From positions 6,567,259 through 6,631,258 of the forward strand of contig NZ_HF570108.1 in NCBI RefSeq assembly GCF_000297395.2: DNA of 64,000 nt, read 5' to 3'. Both the position numbers and the translations under genes were made by a program. The stretch's first letter is position 1. The number at the start of each line of letters is the position of its first letter. Origin of the DNA: Micromonospora lupini str. Lupac 08 (GTDB lineage Bacteria > Actinomycetota > Actinomycetes > Mycobacteriales > Micromonosporaceae). This document shows, piece by piece, positions 49,018 through 58,827 of the stretch. Under the pieces are notes generated by a model that did not search any database, had not been told where the DNA came from, and saw only the letters and a program-made list of their open reading frames with translations.

Positions 49018-49686
49018 GTGTCGGCGAGACGATCGGACGGCAGCGGCATCGTGGTGATCGGGCTGGGTCGGTTCGGGTGCCACCTGGCCGGCGCTCTCAC
49101 CCGGATGGACCGTGAGGTGCTGGCCATCGACCGCGACGCGGATCAGGTGCAGCGGTTCTCGACCCAGCTCGGCCGGGTGGTCCAGGCCGACGCGACCGAG
49201 GAGGGCGCCCTACGGCAACTCGGCGTCACCGGCTTCGGTCGGGCGGTGGTGGCCATCGGGGCGTCGGTGGAGGCGAGCGTGCTCACCGTGCTGGCGCTTG
49301 TCGAGCTGGGTCTGCCGCAGATCTGGGCGCGCGCCACGTCACAGAAGCACGCCAAGATCCTGTCGTCGGTGGGCGCGCACCACGTGATCTTCCCGGAGGC
49401 GGAGACCGGGGACCGGGTGGCGCACCTGATCGTCAGCCGGCTGCTCGACTTCATCGAGTTCGACGACGAATTCGCTATCGCCACCGTCCGGGTGCCGCAG
49501 TCACTTGTCGGTCGTACGCTGCTCGACCTGCGTCCGGACGAGCGCTACGGGGTCCGGGTGATCGGCGCGAAGGTGCCGGGCGAACGCTTCCGGTACGCCT
49601 CGGACGACACCGAGCTGCCGCAGGGTGGGGTGCTGGTCGTGGAGGGCGGGATCGAGCAGGTGCAGCGGTTCGCGGGGCGGAACTGA
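49018..49686 (+). CDS. ktrA: Potassium uptake regulatory subunit (KtrA/TrkA)
   Basis: A 222-residue cytosolic KTN protein that gates KtrB in response to nucleotides. The N-terminal Rossmann domain has VVIGLGRFGCHLAG and acidic AIDRDADQV. A C-terminal TrkA-C domain (FATATVRVP-like segment FAIATVRVPQSLVGRTLL to the end) is present. GTG 49018 is 6 bases after GAGGAGG. It is co-transcribed with ktrB. It is convergent with the kinase gene over a 38-bp gap. Confidence 0.94.
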   Translation: MSARRSDGSGIVVIGLGRFGCHLAGALTRMDREVLAIDRDADQVQRFSTQLGRVVQADATEEGALRQLGVTGFGRAVVAIGASVEASVLTVLALVELGLPQIWARATSQKHAKILSSVGAHHVIFPEAETGDRVAHLIVSRLLDFIEFDDEFAIATVRVPQSLVGRTLLDLRPDERYGVRVIGAKVPGERFRYASDDTELPQGGVLVVEGGIEQVQRFAGRN

Positions 49687-49724
49687 CCCTCACTTGCGGT
49701 GCGCGCCGTGCCCCGCGGTGGCCT

Positions 49725-51362
49725 TCACCCTTTTCCCTTGCCACCACCCGACCCCTTCCCCTTGCCGGGCTTCTCCGGCTTGGGTTCGGCCTTCGCCGGG
49801 GCCTTCGGTGCGGTCGGCGCCTTGGGCGCCGCCTTGGTCGTCTTCTTCGGCGGGGCCTTCGTCGGGGCCGCCTTGCTCGGCGGAGCCGTGGCCGGGGTCG
49901 TCCCCGCCACCCCGGAGACGCGTACCCCGCAGGTGGCGTCGCCGAGCCGGAACTCCACAGGCAACGGGTTCGCCCCGCTGTACGTCCCGGCGAGGGTGAG
50001 CTTCTCGGCCGCGCCCGGCGCCAGGGTCGTCCGCTGCGCGGCGGGCCGGATCTGCACCGTGCCGCCCTGCTGCTGCACCGGGGCGGGCGTCGCCTTCGTC
50101 ACCGTCTGCTGGCCGGGGAACGTGAAGTTCATCGTCCAGTCGCGCAGCTCGCGGTCGCCGGTGTTGGTCAGGGTCAGCTCGGCGGTGAAGTCCTTGCCGG
50201 AGTCGGTGCGCAGCGCGTACGCCACCTCGCAGGGCGCCGTCTCGGGCAGGCCCATCCGCGCCTCGGTCGTGGGCCGGTCCTCCCCGCTGGCGGGGCTGCG
50301 GGAGGTGAACCCCCACATCGCCCCGGTGACCGCGATCAGCCCGACGGCGGCCACCCCGGCCTCCACCCGCCGCCGCCGGCTCACCCGTCGGGCGCGGCTG
50401 CGCCGGGTACGCGAGAGCGGAAGCGCGTCCGTCTCCGCCGACCAGGGCAGGATCGTCGTGCCGGCGTTTGCCAACGCGACGGGGTCGAGTGGACCGCCCG
50501 CCGGCGAGACCGGCACGGCCGCCAGCATTCCGGCCGCCTCGGCGAGGGTCCGGGCCAGCTCGGCGGTGGTCGGCCGGTCGGCGGGACGCTTGGCCAAACA
50601 GCGCCGCACCAGGTCGGTCACCTCGTCGGGCAGCCCGGGTACCGTCGGCATCGGGTCCGGGTCGCTGTACATGTGCGCACGCAGCATCTGCGTGGTCGTG
50701 TTCGCCTCCCACGGCAGCCGGCCGGTGAGCATCCGGTAGAGCAGCAGCCCGACGGCGTACACGTCGGTGGCCGGGGAGACCTGCCCGTTGTCCAGCCGTT
50801 CCGGCGCGAGGTACGCGGGTGTGCCCAGCAGCGCGCCGTCGGGCCCCTTCTCGCTCTCCCCGACCAGCGCGGAGATGCCGAAGTCGACCACCTTCACCCC
50901 GGTCGAGGTGAGCATGACGTTGCCCGGGGTCACGTCGCGGTGCACGACCCCACGACCGTGCGCGGTGGCCAGCGCCGAGCTGACCTCCGCGCCGATCGTC
51001 ACCGCCTCGCGCCACGGCAGCCGTACCTCCCGGCCGAGTCGGCCGGCCAGCGAACCACCGTCGACCAGCTCCATCACCACGTACGGCACGGTCAGGCCGA
51101 CCTGGTGGGACTCGCCGTAGTCGTACACGTTGGTGATGTTCGGGTGGCAGAGCCGCGCGGCGGCCTGCGCCTCGACGCGGATCCGGTGCCGGAAGGCCCG
51201 GTCGCTGGCCAGCCGTGAGGCCAGCACCTTCACCGCGACCTGGCGGCCCAGCACCTCGTCGTAACCGCGCCAGACCACCGACATGCCGCCCGCGCCGAGC
51301 TGCTCGATGAGCCTGTACCGCTCATCGAGCAGTTGCGCGCCGTTCTGGTCCCCACCGCCCAT
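49725..51362 (-). CDS. Receptor Ser/Thr protein kinase with extracellular CBM2-like domain
   Basis: A 545-residue membrane kinase. The kinase domain (15-275) has GAGGMSVV, K45 in VAVKVL, HRDVTPGNVML (141-151) and DFG at 160-162. Thr145 replaces the lysine usual in HRDxKxxN. A basic stretch precedes a membrane helix at about 333-351. Outside the cell lies a domain at 378-482 bounded by C378 and C478 with LTNTGDRELRDWTMNFTFPG, matching cellulose-binding CBM2 modules, then a Lys/Pro-rich tail of 60 residues. The absence of PASTA domains and presence of CBM2 suggests glycan sensing. ATG 51362 has a weak ribosome site. Confidence 0.9.
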   Translation of the reverse strand: MGGGDQNGAQLLDERYRLIEQLGAGGMSVVWRGYDEVLGRQVAVKVLASRLASDRAFRHRIRVEAQAAARLCHPNITNVYDYGESHQVGLTVPYVVMELVDGGSLAGRLGREVRLPWREAVTIGAEVSSALATAHGRGVVHRDVTPGNVMLTSTGVKVVDFGISALVGESEKGPDGALLGTPAYLAPERLDNGQVSPATDVYAVGLLLYRMLTGRLPWEANTTTQMLRAHMYSDPDPMPTVPGLPDEVTDLVRRCLAKRPADRPTTAELARTLAEAAGMLAAVPVSPAGGPLDPVALANAGTTILPWSAETDALPLSRTRRSRARRVSRRRRVEAGVAAVGLIAVTGAMWGFTSRSPASGEDRPTTEARMGLPETAPCEVAYALRTDSGKDFTAELTLTNTGDRELRDWTMNFTFPGQQTVTKATPAPVQQQGGTVQIRPAAQRTTLAPGAAEKLTLAGTYSGANPLPVEFRLGDATCGVRVSGVAGTTPATAPPSKAAPTKAPPKKTTKAAPKAPTAPKAPAKAEPKPEKPGKGKGSGGGKGKG

Positions 51363-51433
51363 GGTGGCCGTTCTTGCCCGCAGGCGACCGGGCTACACCT
51401 GAAGGATCGGAATCGGTCAGGAATGTCACCCGT

Positions 51434-52996
51434 TCAGGCGGTCGCCAGCAGTTGGTCCACCGGGGCGTAGTCGTCGGTCAGCACCAGCGCCTCCCCGACG
51501 AATTCCGTGAGGTCCGGGCCGGAGAGCAGGCTGACGCTGCGGTCGACCTCGTCGAGGCGGGCGCGGACGGCGGTCAGCGGCAGCGGCGCGTCGGAGCCGA
51601 CGATGACGAAGTTGCTGCCCCGTTCCTCGGCGAGCGCCTCCGGCGGGGCGATCAACGCGACGTGGGTGAACTCGGCGGCCACCGTGGCCAGCTCGGCGCG
51701 GATGAACCGCAGCGGCGGGTAGTCGATGACGTTCTGCACGTACACGCCGCCGGGGCGGGTCACCCGTCGAATGTCGGCGGCCATCTCCCGGGTGGCCAGG
51801 TGCCAGGGCACCACCAGGTGACCGAACGCGTCACCGACGACCAGGTCGCGGCTGTCCGCCGGCTCACCGGCGACAAGCATCCGGGCGTCGCCCACCACCG
51901 CCCGCAGCCCCGGCCCCGGGCGTACGCCCAGCTCCCGCTCGCCCAGTTCGACGAGCCCGCCGTCGATCTCGAACACCACGTTGTCGGTGCCCGGCCGGGT
52001 GGCGGTCAGGTACGTGGGCACGGTGAACCCGCCGCCGCCCAGGTGCAGCGCGTCCAACCGCTGCCCGGCCGGCGCGACGACGTCGGCGACCGCGCCGATC
52101 CACTTGGTGTACGCGTACTCCAGGTGTTTCGGGTCGGCCAGGTCGACGTACGAGTGCTGGGCCGAGTTGAGCAGCAGCGTCCGGCCGCTGGGCCGAGCCG
52201 GGTCGGTGGTCACCCGGGCGCAGTGGTACGCGGTCTCGATGTCGCACGGGTTCGGCGCGACGGTGGTCAGCCCCGCCCCGACCAGGCCGAGCACTGCCAG
52301 CGCGGCCCGGGTCCGGGCCGGACCGGGCAGTGCGGTGGGCGCCTGCCGGCGCAGATACCAGCCGAGGCCGATGCCGACCACTCCGAGAGAGATCGCGAGG
52401 GCCAGCAGGATGACGGTGCTGGGCAGGGCGGCCACCAGCACGAAGCCGGTGAGCAGGGTGGCAGTGATGCCGCCCAGGGTGCCGATGCCGGACAGCCGGC
52501 CGACGACCTGGCCGGTGCGGCGCAGGTCGGCGAGTTGGAGCTTCACCACCAGCGGGGTGACCGCGGCCAGCAGTGCCGCCGGCACGAACACGGCGAGCGC
52601 CACCAGCAGCAGGATGGCGCTGGCCGCGCCGCCCCGCAGGACCTCCCCGGCGTAGCGCACGACGGGCAGGGTCACCGCGGTGGCGATCCCGGCAAGCACC
52701 AGCGCGGGCGCGAGCAGACCACGCGGGTCACGCCGGTCGGCGAGCCAGCCGCCCGACCACGCCCCGTACGCGATCGCGGCCAGCGCGATGCCGATGACCG
52801 AGCTGGTCACCTGGAGGGTCACCCCGACGTACGGGCCGACCAGGCGCAACGCGACAGTCTCCAGCACCAGCACGGCACCGCTTGCGAAGAAGACCAGGAA
52901 CGCGGCCAGGCCGTTGGGCAGTGCCCGGCCGGTGACCGGCGCGGACTGGCCCGAGGTGACCGGCGTGGTCGCGACGTCGGACGGTGGGGAGCTCAT
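51434..52996 (-). CDS. Membrane-bound spermidine-synthase-like protein
   Basis: A 520-residue fused protein. The first 230 residues hold about seven hydrophobic helices (FLVFFASGAVLVLETVALRLVGPY begins them), and the remaining 290 form a spermidine-synthase-like methyltransferase-fold domain with LHLGGGGFTVPTYL, VFEIDGGLVELGERELG and VVGDARML. The polyamine-synthase key loop reads GDAFGHLVVPWHL. Family members are widespread in actinobacteria, but polyamine-forming activity is uncertain. ATG 52996 has little ribosome-site support. It has no clear operon partner. Confidence 0.88.
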   Translation of the reverse strand: MSSPPSDVATTPVTSGQSAPVTGRALPNGLAAFLVFFASGAVLVLETVALRLVGPYVGVTLQVTSSVIGIALAAIAYGAWSGGWLADRRDPRGLLAPALVLAGIATAVTLPVVRYAGEVLRGGAASAILLLVALAVFVPAALLAAVTPLVVKLQLADLRRTGQVVGRLSGIGTLGGITATLLTGFVLVAALPSTVILLALAISLGVVGIGLGWYLRRQAPTALPGPARTRAALAVLGLVGAGLTTVAPNPCDIETAYHCARVTTDPARPSGRTLLLNSAQHSYVDLADPKHLEYAYTKWIGAVADVVAPAGQRLDALHLGGGGFTVPTYLTATRPGTDNVVFEIDGGLVELGERELGVRPGPGLRAVVGDARMLVAGEPADSRDLVVGDAFGHLVVPWHLATREMAADIRRVTRPGGVYVQNVIDYPPLRFIRAELATVAAEFTHVALIAPPEALAEERGSNFVIVGSDAPLPLTAVRARLDEVDRSVSLLSGPDLTEFVGEALVLTDDYAPVDQLLATA

Positions 52997-53032
52997 CGTC
53001 GCGATGGTACGCAGCGAAGCTGGTGTCCCGGG

Positions 53033-54046
53033 TCAGTACATCGAGAGATGAACATGGTTCGTGTGGCTGGCGGCCGGGCTGCCACTGCCGCTGTACGACC
53101 GCCATCCCGTGCCCGGATGCCAGATCTGCCGGTACCAGATCACGTAGAGCACACCCAGCCGGTCGGCGTTGCGCACGTGCCAGGCGGCCAGGCTGTCCCC
53201 GTACGCCTTGTCGCCGCCTGTCGCGTTCCTGTCCTCGAAGCCGTTCGTGGCGGCCGAGAAGTCGCAGGCCCGCCCCTTGGGGTGCTCGCCCCCGCCGCCC
53301 TCACGCTTGCAGGAGACGTGCCGCTTGTAGCCGGCGGCCTGGGTCTGCTTGAGCGCGTTGAGGGTGCGCGGGGTGATGCAGCCGGAGGTCGTCGGATCCT
53401 TCACGGAGCAGGACTCCGAGGGCCAGGACCCGTCGGAGTTGCGCGGCGCGGGCTTCGCCGACGCGGAGCTGCCGCCGCTGAAACCGTTGCTGCTGCCCGA
53501 GCTGACCTCGGCGAGAGCAGCCTCGGCCTCCTTCTTCTTCTTCGCCATCACGGCGAGCTGCTTCTGCTGCTCCCGGACCTCGGAGTCGATGGCGATCTTG
53601 GCCTGCTGGGCCTGCTGCCGGGCCGCGGTGAGATCACGCAGCCGCTTGCTGTCGCGCTGGGCCATCAGGTCGAGGTCGGCGGCACGCTGCAGGAACGCCT
53701 GCGGCGTGGCCGTGTTGAGCAGCATCGCCGTCGGGGTGAGCCGACCGGCCCGGTACGACTGCGCGGCCACCTCGCCGACCTGGGCGGTGAGCCCGACCAG
53801 CCGGACCTCGACGGTCTTCAGCTCGCCTGTCAACGCCGTCTGCCGACGCTTGGAATTGTCCAGCTTGGCCTTGGCCTCGATGTGGCCCTTGGCGGTCAAC
53901 TCCAGCGCGTCCCGCAACTTCTTGGTGCCGCCCTCGCCGGGCTCCGCGTACGCGGGCACCCCGCCGGCGAGCACCAGCGCGACGGCGGTGAGCAGAGGGA
54001 GCAGTACGCGGCGAACGCGCCGCTGACTGAGCCTGGTCCTGGGCAC
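53033..54046 (-). CDS. Secreted coiled-coil protein with M15-like C-terminal domain
   Basis: A 337-residue exported protein. The signal peptide ends GGVPAYA. Residues 40-180 are a coiled coil (KLDNSKRRQTALTGELKTVE, KKKKEAEAALAEV) reminiscent of NlpC/P60 secreted hydrolases. After a Ser/Gly linker, the C-terminal 130 residues carry GGEHPKGRACDFSA and a final HTNHVHLSMY, which fit a VanY/M15-like metal site as in ARB-07466-type proteins. Six or so Cys suggest disulfides. GTG 54046 follows GGAAGGA. A cell-wall role is likely, but catalysis is unproven. Confidence 0.82.
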   Translation of the reverse strand: MPRTRLSQRRVRRVLLPLLTAVALVLAGGVPAYAEPGEGGTKKLRDALELTAKGHIEAKAKLDNSKRRQTALTGELKTVEVRLVGLTAQVGEVAAQSYRAGRLTPTAMLLNTATPQAFLQRAADLDLMAQRDSKRLRDLTAARQQAQQAKIAIDSEVREQQKQLAVMAKKKKEAEAALAEVSSGSSNGFSGGSSASAKPAPRNSDGSWPSESCSVKDPTTSGCITPRTLNALKQTQAAGYKRHVSCKREGGGGEHPKGRACDFSAATNGFEDRNATGGDKAYGDSLAAWHVRNADRLGVLYVIWYRQIWHPGTGWRSYSGSGSPAASHTNHVHLSMY

Positions 54047-54306
54047 GACAGCGTCCTTCCGTCGACCGCCGGCCCCCGGTGAACTCTGCGCGGCGGCGTC
54101 CCCGCCGGCGCCGGTCGGCGGCCTGCTGGCGGAGACCGCCGGTCACGATACCGGAACGCGCGCCGGTGACCAGCCCCGTGACCGCCCTCCGGCCCCGGTG
54201 TCGACGCAGCGTGCCGCCGCCGTCGCAGGCTGCGTGGAGATGGCCGTGCCGCGACTGTCGCCGGGCCGCGTGGAGACGCCGCGCCGTCGTCGTCGCGGTA
54301 CGCGGA

Positions 54307-55116
54307 TCAGGAGCTGAGCAGAGCCTCGTGCACCTCGGTCCAGACCTGCTCGTTGACCGCGACGAGCAACCCGCGACCCTCGTCGGCCGGGTGGTAGTCG
54401 ACGCCGTCGAACCGGCGGGCGACACCGCCAGCGGCGCGGACCAGCAGGGTGCCCGGCGCATGGTCCCAGGGCAGGGTGCGCCAGAAGAGCGCGAACTGCT
54501 GCTCGCCGGTCAGGATGTCCAGGTACTCCCGGCCGGCGCAGTGCTGGCCGGGCAGCAACTCGCCGAGCCGCCGACCGCCGGCACGGACCCGGTCGCGGGC
54601 CTCCGGCGGCAGGAACCGGGTCATCGCCACGCCGCGCAGGTCACCCAGCGACGGCACCGCGTCGGCGGCGCCGGCCGGCTGGCCGTTGAGCAGGGCGCCC
54701 TCGTCGGCCCAACCGGCGGCCAGCGTCCCGGCCAGCGGGTCGAGGATCCAGCCGGCCGTCGGACGCCCGTCGGTAAGCAGGGCCACCATCAGGGCGAACG
54801 GTCGGCGACCGGCCGCGAAGTTGGCGGTGCCGTCGACCGGGTCGACAAGCCACACGTCACCGCTGTCGCGCAGGTGCCGCAGCAGCCCCGGGTCGTCGGC
54901 GACGCCCTCCTCGCCCACCACCACCGAACCCGGCCGCAGCCTGCGCAGCCCGGCGGAGATCAGCTCCTCGGCCCGACGGTCGGCGACGGTGACCACCTCA
55001 CCGGGCGCCTTCTCCGACACGTCGGCGTCGTCGAGCTTGCGGAACAGCGGCAGCACGACCTGGTCGGCGGCCTCCACGAGCAGGCCACCGACGTCGTCGA
55101 GCAGGGTGTCAGCCAC
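54307..55116 (-). CDS. Inositol monophosphatase family protein
   Basis: A 269-residue Mg-dependent phosphatase of the IMPase/FBPase superfamily. The metal-binding sequences are intact: [17 protein letters not shown] (D-P-x-D-G-T) and [15 protein letters not shown] 55116 overlaps the response regulator stop by 8 bases (GTGGCTGA), so it belongs to the signalling operon. Substrate could be inositol phosphate, histidinol phosphate or 3'-phosphoadenosine 5'-phosphate. The sequence alone does not decide. Confidence 0.92.
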   Translation of the reverse strand: MADTLLDDVGGLLVEAADQVVLPLFRKLDDADVSEKAPGEVVTVADRRAEELISAGLRRLRPGSVVVGEEGVADDPGLLRHLRDSGDVWLVDPVDGTANFAAGRRPFALMVALLTDGRPTAGWILDPLAGTLAAGWADEGALLNGQPAGAADAVPSLGDLRGVAMTRFLPPEARDRVRAGGRRLGELLPGQHCAGREYLDILTGEQQFALFWRTLPWDHAPGTLLVRAAGGVARRFDGVDYHPADEGRGLLVAVNEQVWTEVHEALLSS

Positions 55117-55561
55117 GAGGCGGCAGCTTGACCACGCTGACGAAGAACTCGTCGATCTGCCGGACCACTGAGATGAAGCGCTCGAAGTCCACCGGCTTGG
55201 TCACGTAGGCGTTGGCGTGCAGCTGGTAGCTGCGCAGGATGTCCTCGTCGGCCTGGGAGGTGGTGAGCACGACCACCGGGATCCGGCGCAGCTCAGGGTC
55301 GTTCTTGATCTCTTCCAGCACCTCCCGGCCGTCCCGGCGGGGCAGGTTGAGGTCGAGCAGGATCAGGTCGGGCGCCACCGCGTCGGCGTACTGGCCCTCC
55401 CGCCGCAGGTAGGCGAGCGCCTCGGCGCCGTCGGAGACGACGGTCAGCCGGTTGCGGAGCTTGTGCTCCTCGAACGCCTCCTGGGTCATCAACACGTCAC
55501 CCGGATCGTCCTCCACCAGCAGGACCTCGATCGGGCTCTTGCCGTCCGCCGGCGCGGTCAT
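55109..55561 (-). CDS. Single-domain response regulator (Rcp1-like)
   Basis: A 150-residue receiver domain without an output domain. The acidic pocket E17-D18-D19, phospho-acceptor D70 in [13 protein letters not shown], the Thr in VVLTTSQ and the lysine in [11 protein letters not shown] are all present. It is of the type often paired with phytochrome-like or CHASE kinases. ATG 55561 overlaps the kinase stop by 4 bases (ATGA), so the upstream kinase is its probable donor. Confidence 0.94.
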   Translation of the reverse strand: MTAPADGKSPIEVLLVEDDPGDVLMTQEAFEEHKLRNRLTVVSDGAEALAYLRREGQYADAVAPDLILLDLNLPRRDGREVLEEIKNDPELRRIPVVVLTTSQADEDILRSYQLHANAYVTKPVDFERFISVVRQIDEFFVSVVKLPPRG

Positions 55562-57303
55562 CCCACCGTCTCCCTCATGTCACCCGTTCTACCGCTTTCC
55601 GACGCCCCGTCGGCCCGGTCCGGCTGGTCCGCCCCGGCGGAGTGCTCCGGCAGCGCGGACGACACCTCGTCCGCGGACGTCTGCTCCCCCGCGTCGGCCG
55701 GCTGCGGCTGCTCGTCGGGGTCGGCGGCAGTGGCCGCGGCCGCCGCCGCCTCCACGTCCTCCGGGCGTGCCGGAAGGGTGAACCGGATCGCCGTGCCCTC
55801 CGGCACGTCGGTGTCCACCCAGACCCGGCCGCCGTGATATTCCACGATCTTCTTGACGATCGCCAACCCGATGCCGGTGCCCGGGTACGCGTCCTTCGAG
55901 TGCAGCCGCTGGAAGATCACGAAGATCTTGTCGGCGAACTCCGGCTCGATCCCGATGCCGTTGTCCTGGCAGGTGATCTCCCACTCGGCGCCGACCAGCC
56001 GGGCCGAGATGTGCACCTTCGGCGGCGCGTCGGGACGACGGAACTTGATCGAGTTGCTGACCAGGTTGGCCAGCAGATTCGTGAGCAGCGGCTCCTCGCC
56101 ACGGATCACCGGCAGGTCGGTCCAGGTCAGCTCCGCGTCGGCGTACTGCCGGGCGGCCTCGGTCTGACCCGCCACGTCGCCCATCACCTTGTTCAGGTCG
56201 ACGTCGACGAAGCCGGTGGTGAGGCGGCCGATCCGGGAGAACGCCAGCAGGTCGTTGATCAGGCGCTGCATCCGCTGCGCGCCGTCCACCGCGAAGGCGA
56301 TGTACTGGTCGGCCCGCTCGTCGAGCTGCCCCGCGTAGCGGCGCTGGAGCAGCTGGCAGAAGCTGGCCACCTTGCGCAGCGGCTCCTGCAGGTCGTGGGA
56401 GGCCACGTACGCGAACTGCTCCAGGTCACGGTTGGACCGGGTCAGCTCCTCGGCCTGCTTCTGCAGCTGGCTGTTGACCCACTCGATGCGCTCGCGGGCC
56501 TCCCGCACCTCGGCCAGGTCGGAGGCGATCTTCTGGCGCATCGCGTCCACGTCGTCGCCGAGCCGGATGAACTCCGGTGGGCCGACGGTGGCGATGCGGT
56601 GCTGGTAGTCGCCCTCGGCGACCTCGCGGACCTGGGTGGCCAGCCCGGTCAGCGGCCGGATCACCATCCGGTCCAGCGAGAGCAGCAGCACCGCGCCGGC
56701 CACGACCACCACCAGGGCCGCGATGATCAGCAGGAGGACCAGCAGGTTGCTGCTGTTGCGGACGTTCGCGGCGGACTGTTCCCGGGCCGCCAGGATCTCC
56801 TGCTGGAGGTCGTTGACTGCCGAGCGCACCTCGTCGAACCGCTGCCGGGCCTGCTCGGTCACCAACGCCTGGCCGGCGCGGGTGCCGTCCTGCTCGGTCG
56901 TGGTGATCACCGGCTCGGCGACCGACACCCGCCACTGCTCGGCGCGTTCCTCGACGATCCGCAGCTCCTGGCCGATCTGCGGGTAGTCGTCGAGCAGCGC
57001 CCGCATCGCGGAGACGGTGGCCTTCTCCTGGTCCAGCCCCGCCTCGTACGGGCCCAGGTCGGCAGGGTCACCGCTTACCGCGTACCCGCGAACCGCCGTC
57101 TCCTGGTCGAGCACCGCGTTGAGCAGCTCCTGCGACTGCACCCGCAACGGGCCGGTCTCGTTCAGGATCGCGTCGATCTGGGTGCGGTTGCGCGCGGCCA
57201 TCGCCGCCTCCGCGGCGGCCAGGCCGATCAGCAGCACGCCCACGACGGTGAGCAGCGTGATGACCCGGCGGCGCAGACTCCAGCCGCCGACCACCGGCTT
57301 CAC
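55558..57303 (-). CDS. CHASE3-HAMP sensor histidine kinase
   Basis: A 581-residue membrane histidine kinase. Membrane helices lie at about 13-33 and 185-209, enclosing a CHASE3-like extracellular domain ([36 protein letters not shown]). HAMP follows at 210-265, then the H-box [11 protein letters not shown] with H303, N-box [10 protein letters not shown]1 DNGIGI and G2 GTGIGLAI. The last 60 residues are an acidic Pro/Ala/Asp tail. GTG 57303 overlaps the preceding gene's stop by 4 bases (GTGA). It is the second gene of a four-gene signalling operon. Confidence 0.94.
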   Translation of the reverse strand: MKPVVGGWSLRRRVITLLTVVGVLLIGLAAAEAAMAARNRTQIDAILNETGPLRVQSQELLNAVLDQETAVRGYAVSGDPADLGPYEAGLDQEKATVSAMRALLDDYPQIGQELRIVEERAEQWRVSVAEPVITTTEQDGTRAGQALVTEQARQRFDEVRSAVNDLQQEILAAREQSAANVRNSSNLLVLLLIIAALVVVVAGAVLLLSLDRMVIRPLTGLATQVREVAEGDYQHRIATVGPPEFIRLGDDVDAMRQKIASDLAEVREARERIEWVNSQLQKQAEELTRSNRDLEQFAYVASHDLQEPLRKVASFCQLLQRRYAGQLDERADQYIAFAVDGAQRMQRLINDLLAFSRIGRLTTGFVDVDLNKVMGDVAGQTEAARQYADAELTWTDLPVIRGEEPLLTNLLANLVSNSIKFRRPDAPPKVHISARLVGAEWEITCQDNGIGIEPEFADKIFVIFQRLHSKDAYPGTGIGLAIVKKIVEYHGGRVWVDTDVPEGTAIRFTLPARPEDVEAAAAAATAADPDEQPQPADAGEQTSADEVSSALPEHSAGADQPDRADGASESGRTGDMRETVG

Positions 57304-58574
57304 CGGCCACCACCCCGGCTGACCAGCAACATGGCCACGTCGTCCGCGAGCGGGCCGCCGTTGATCTGCTCGGCCCGACCGACCAGCCAGGCCGGCAGAT
57401 CGGGCAGCGACACCTCCCGGTTGGCCGGCTCGTCGAGCAACCCGCTCAGGCCCGGCACGTCGAGCCGTTCGTTGCCGGCGCCCACCCGCCCCTCGATCAG
57501 GCCGTCGGTGTACATCAGCAGGGACCAGTCATCGGTGTCGAACTCCAGGTCGTAGGCGATCGGCCGGCGAGGTCGTACGCCCAGCAGCAGGCCGCCGGGC
57601 GCAGGCACCGGGACGACCCGGCCGCCGGAGAGCAGCAGCGGCGGCGGATGCCCGGCGAGTCGGACGGTGGCCCGGTTGGCGTCCAGGTCGAGTCGGGCGG
57701 TGGCCACCGTCGCGAAGATCTCCTGGAGGCGGCGCTCACTCATCAGCACCTGCTCCAGCGCGGGCAGCACCTCGTCGTCGGGCACGCCGGCGAGAACCAG
57801 GGCCCGCCAGGCCACCCGCAGTTCCACACCGAGGGCGGCCTCGTCCACCCCGTGCCCGCAGACGTCCCCCACGATCAGGTAGAGACGGTCCGGGCGGGTC
57901 TGCACCACGTCGAAGAAGTCCCCGCCGATCAGGGCGGCGTGCCGGCCCGGTCGGTAGAAGGTGTGCACCGCCACCTGGTCGGTCGTCATCAGCGGTTGCG
58001 GCAGCAGGCCGCGTTCGAGGCGGGCCGACTCGGCCTGGCGCAACTCGACCTCACGCAACCGGCGGGCGTTCTCGTCGGCGCGCTTGCGCTCGACCGCGTA
58101 GCGCAGCGCCCGCGTCAGCAGCACGCCGTCGACCTGACCCTTGACCAGGTAGTCCTGTGCGCCCTCGGCGACCGCCACGACACCCAGGTGCTCGTCCGAG
58201 CGCCCGGTCAGCACGCACACCGCGGCCCCGCTCGACATCTCCAGCACCAGGCGCAGCCCGTCCAGCCCCTGCGCGTCGGGCAGGCCCAGGTCGAGCAGGA
58301 CGCAGTCGACGCCGGTGATCCGCTGTCGCGCCTCCCGGAGGCTGGTGGCGACCACCAGGTCGATCATCGAGTTCGTCTCGGCGAGCAGCTCACCGACCAG
58401 GAAGGCGTCGCCCTCGTCGTCCTCCACCAGCAGCACCCGCAACCGCTCGCCGGGCGGCAGGTTGCCGTGCCGCGCCAGGCCACCGTGCGGGTACGGCACG
58501 ACAGGGGAACCGGCCAGGCCGCTTCCCCGGTACGGCCGGGTCACCGCCGCGAGACGCGGGAGTTCGCTGGTGAT
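57300..58574 (-). CDS. Response regulator fused to PP2C (SpoIIE-like) phosphatase
   Basis: A 424-residue protein that couples a receiver domain (VLLVEDDEGDAF, phospho-acceptor D95 in CVLLDLGLPDAQG, LTGR, YLVKG) through a helical linker (RADENARRLREVELRQAE) to a PP2C-type phosphatase with GGDFFDVV, VGDVCGHG and DDVAML. Such proteins act on anti-sigma-antagonist or similar Ser-phosphoproteins. The start is a puzzle: an AAGGAG sits 6 bases before ATC 58574, with no ATG, GTG or TTG at that place. GTG 58544 lacks a ribosome site. I give the ATC position provisionally. It heads the operon RR-PP2C, kinase, RR, IMPase. Confidence 0.85.
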   Translation of the reverse strand: MTSELPRLAAVTRPYRGSGLAGSPVVPYPHGGLARHGNLPPGERLRVLLVEDDEGDAFLVGELLAETNSMIDLVVATSLREARQRITGVDCVLLDLGLPDAQGLDGLRLVLEMSSGAAVCVLTGRSDEHLGVVAVAEGAQDYLVKGQVDGVLLTRALRYAVERKRADENARRLREVELRQAESARLERGLLPQPLMTTDQVAVHTFYRPGRHAALIGGDFFDVVQTRPDRLYLIVGDVCGHGVDEAALGVELRVAWRALVLAGVPDDEVLPALEQVLMSERRLQEIFATVATARLDLDANRATVRLAGHPPPLLLSGGRVVPVPAPGGLLLGVRPRRPIAYDLEFDTDDWSLLMYTDGLIEGRVGAGNERLDVPGLSGLLDEPANREVSLPDLPAWLVGRAEQINGGPLADDVAMLLVSRGGGR

Positions 58575-58827
58575 GTCGGGCTCCTTCCGAGTGCCCTGCT
58601 GATCCTGTATTAGACAACGGTCGCACACAACACGATGGCCGCGGCACGGGCGGGGGTTGGCCGCATCACTGCCCGTCGGGGGACAAACCGGGCGGCCGGT
58701 AGGTGCCCGGGCGGCCGAGCGTCCCGACCGACGGGCGGACGATCGGTGGACGCCCGGCCATCCCGTCCCGGATCGCCGGAGGGCAGGATGGTGCCACCCC
58801 AGGCCCCACCACCCTCGAGGAGTTCGG

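Noticed and set aside
58341-58375. Another near-match to the palindromic repeat arm (GTCGATCATCGAGTT)
   Set aside because: It lies within the coding sequence of the response regulator, differs at a key base and has no inverted partner, so it is most likely chance.
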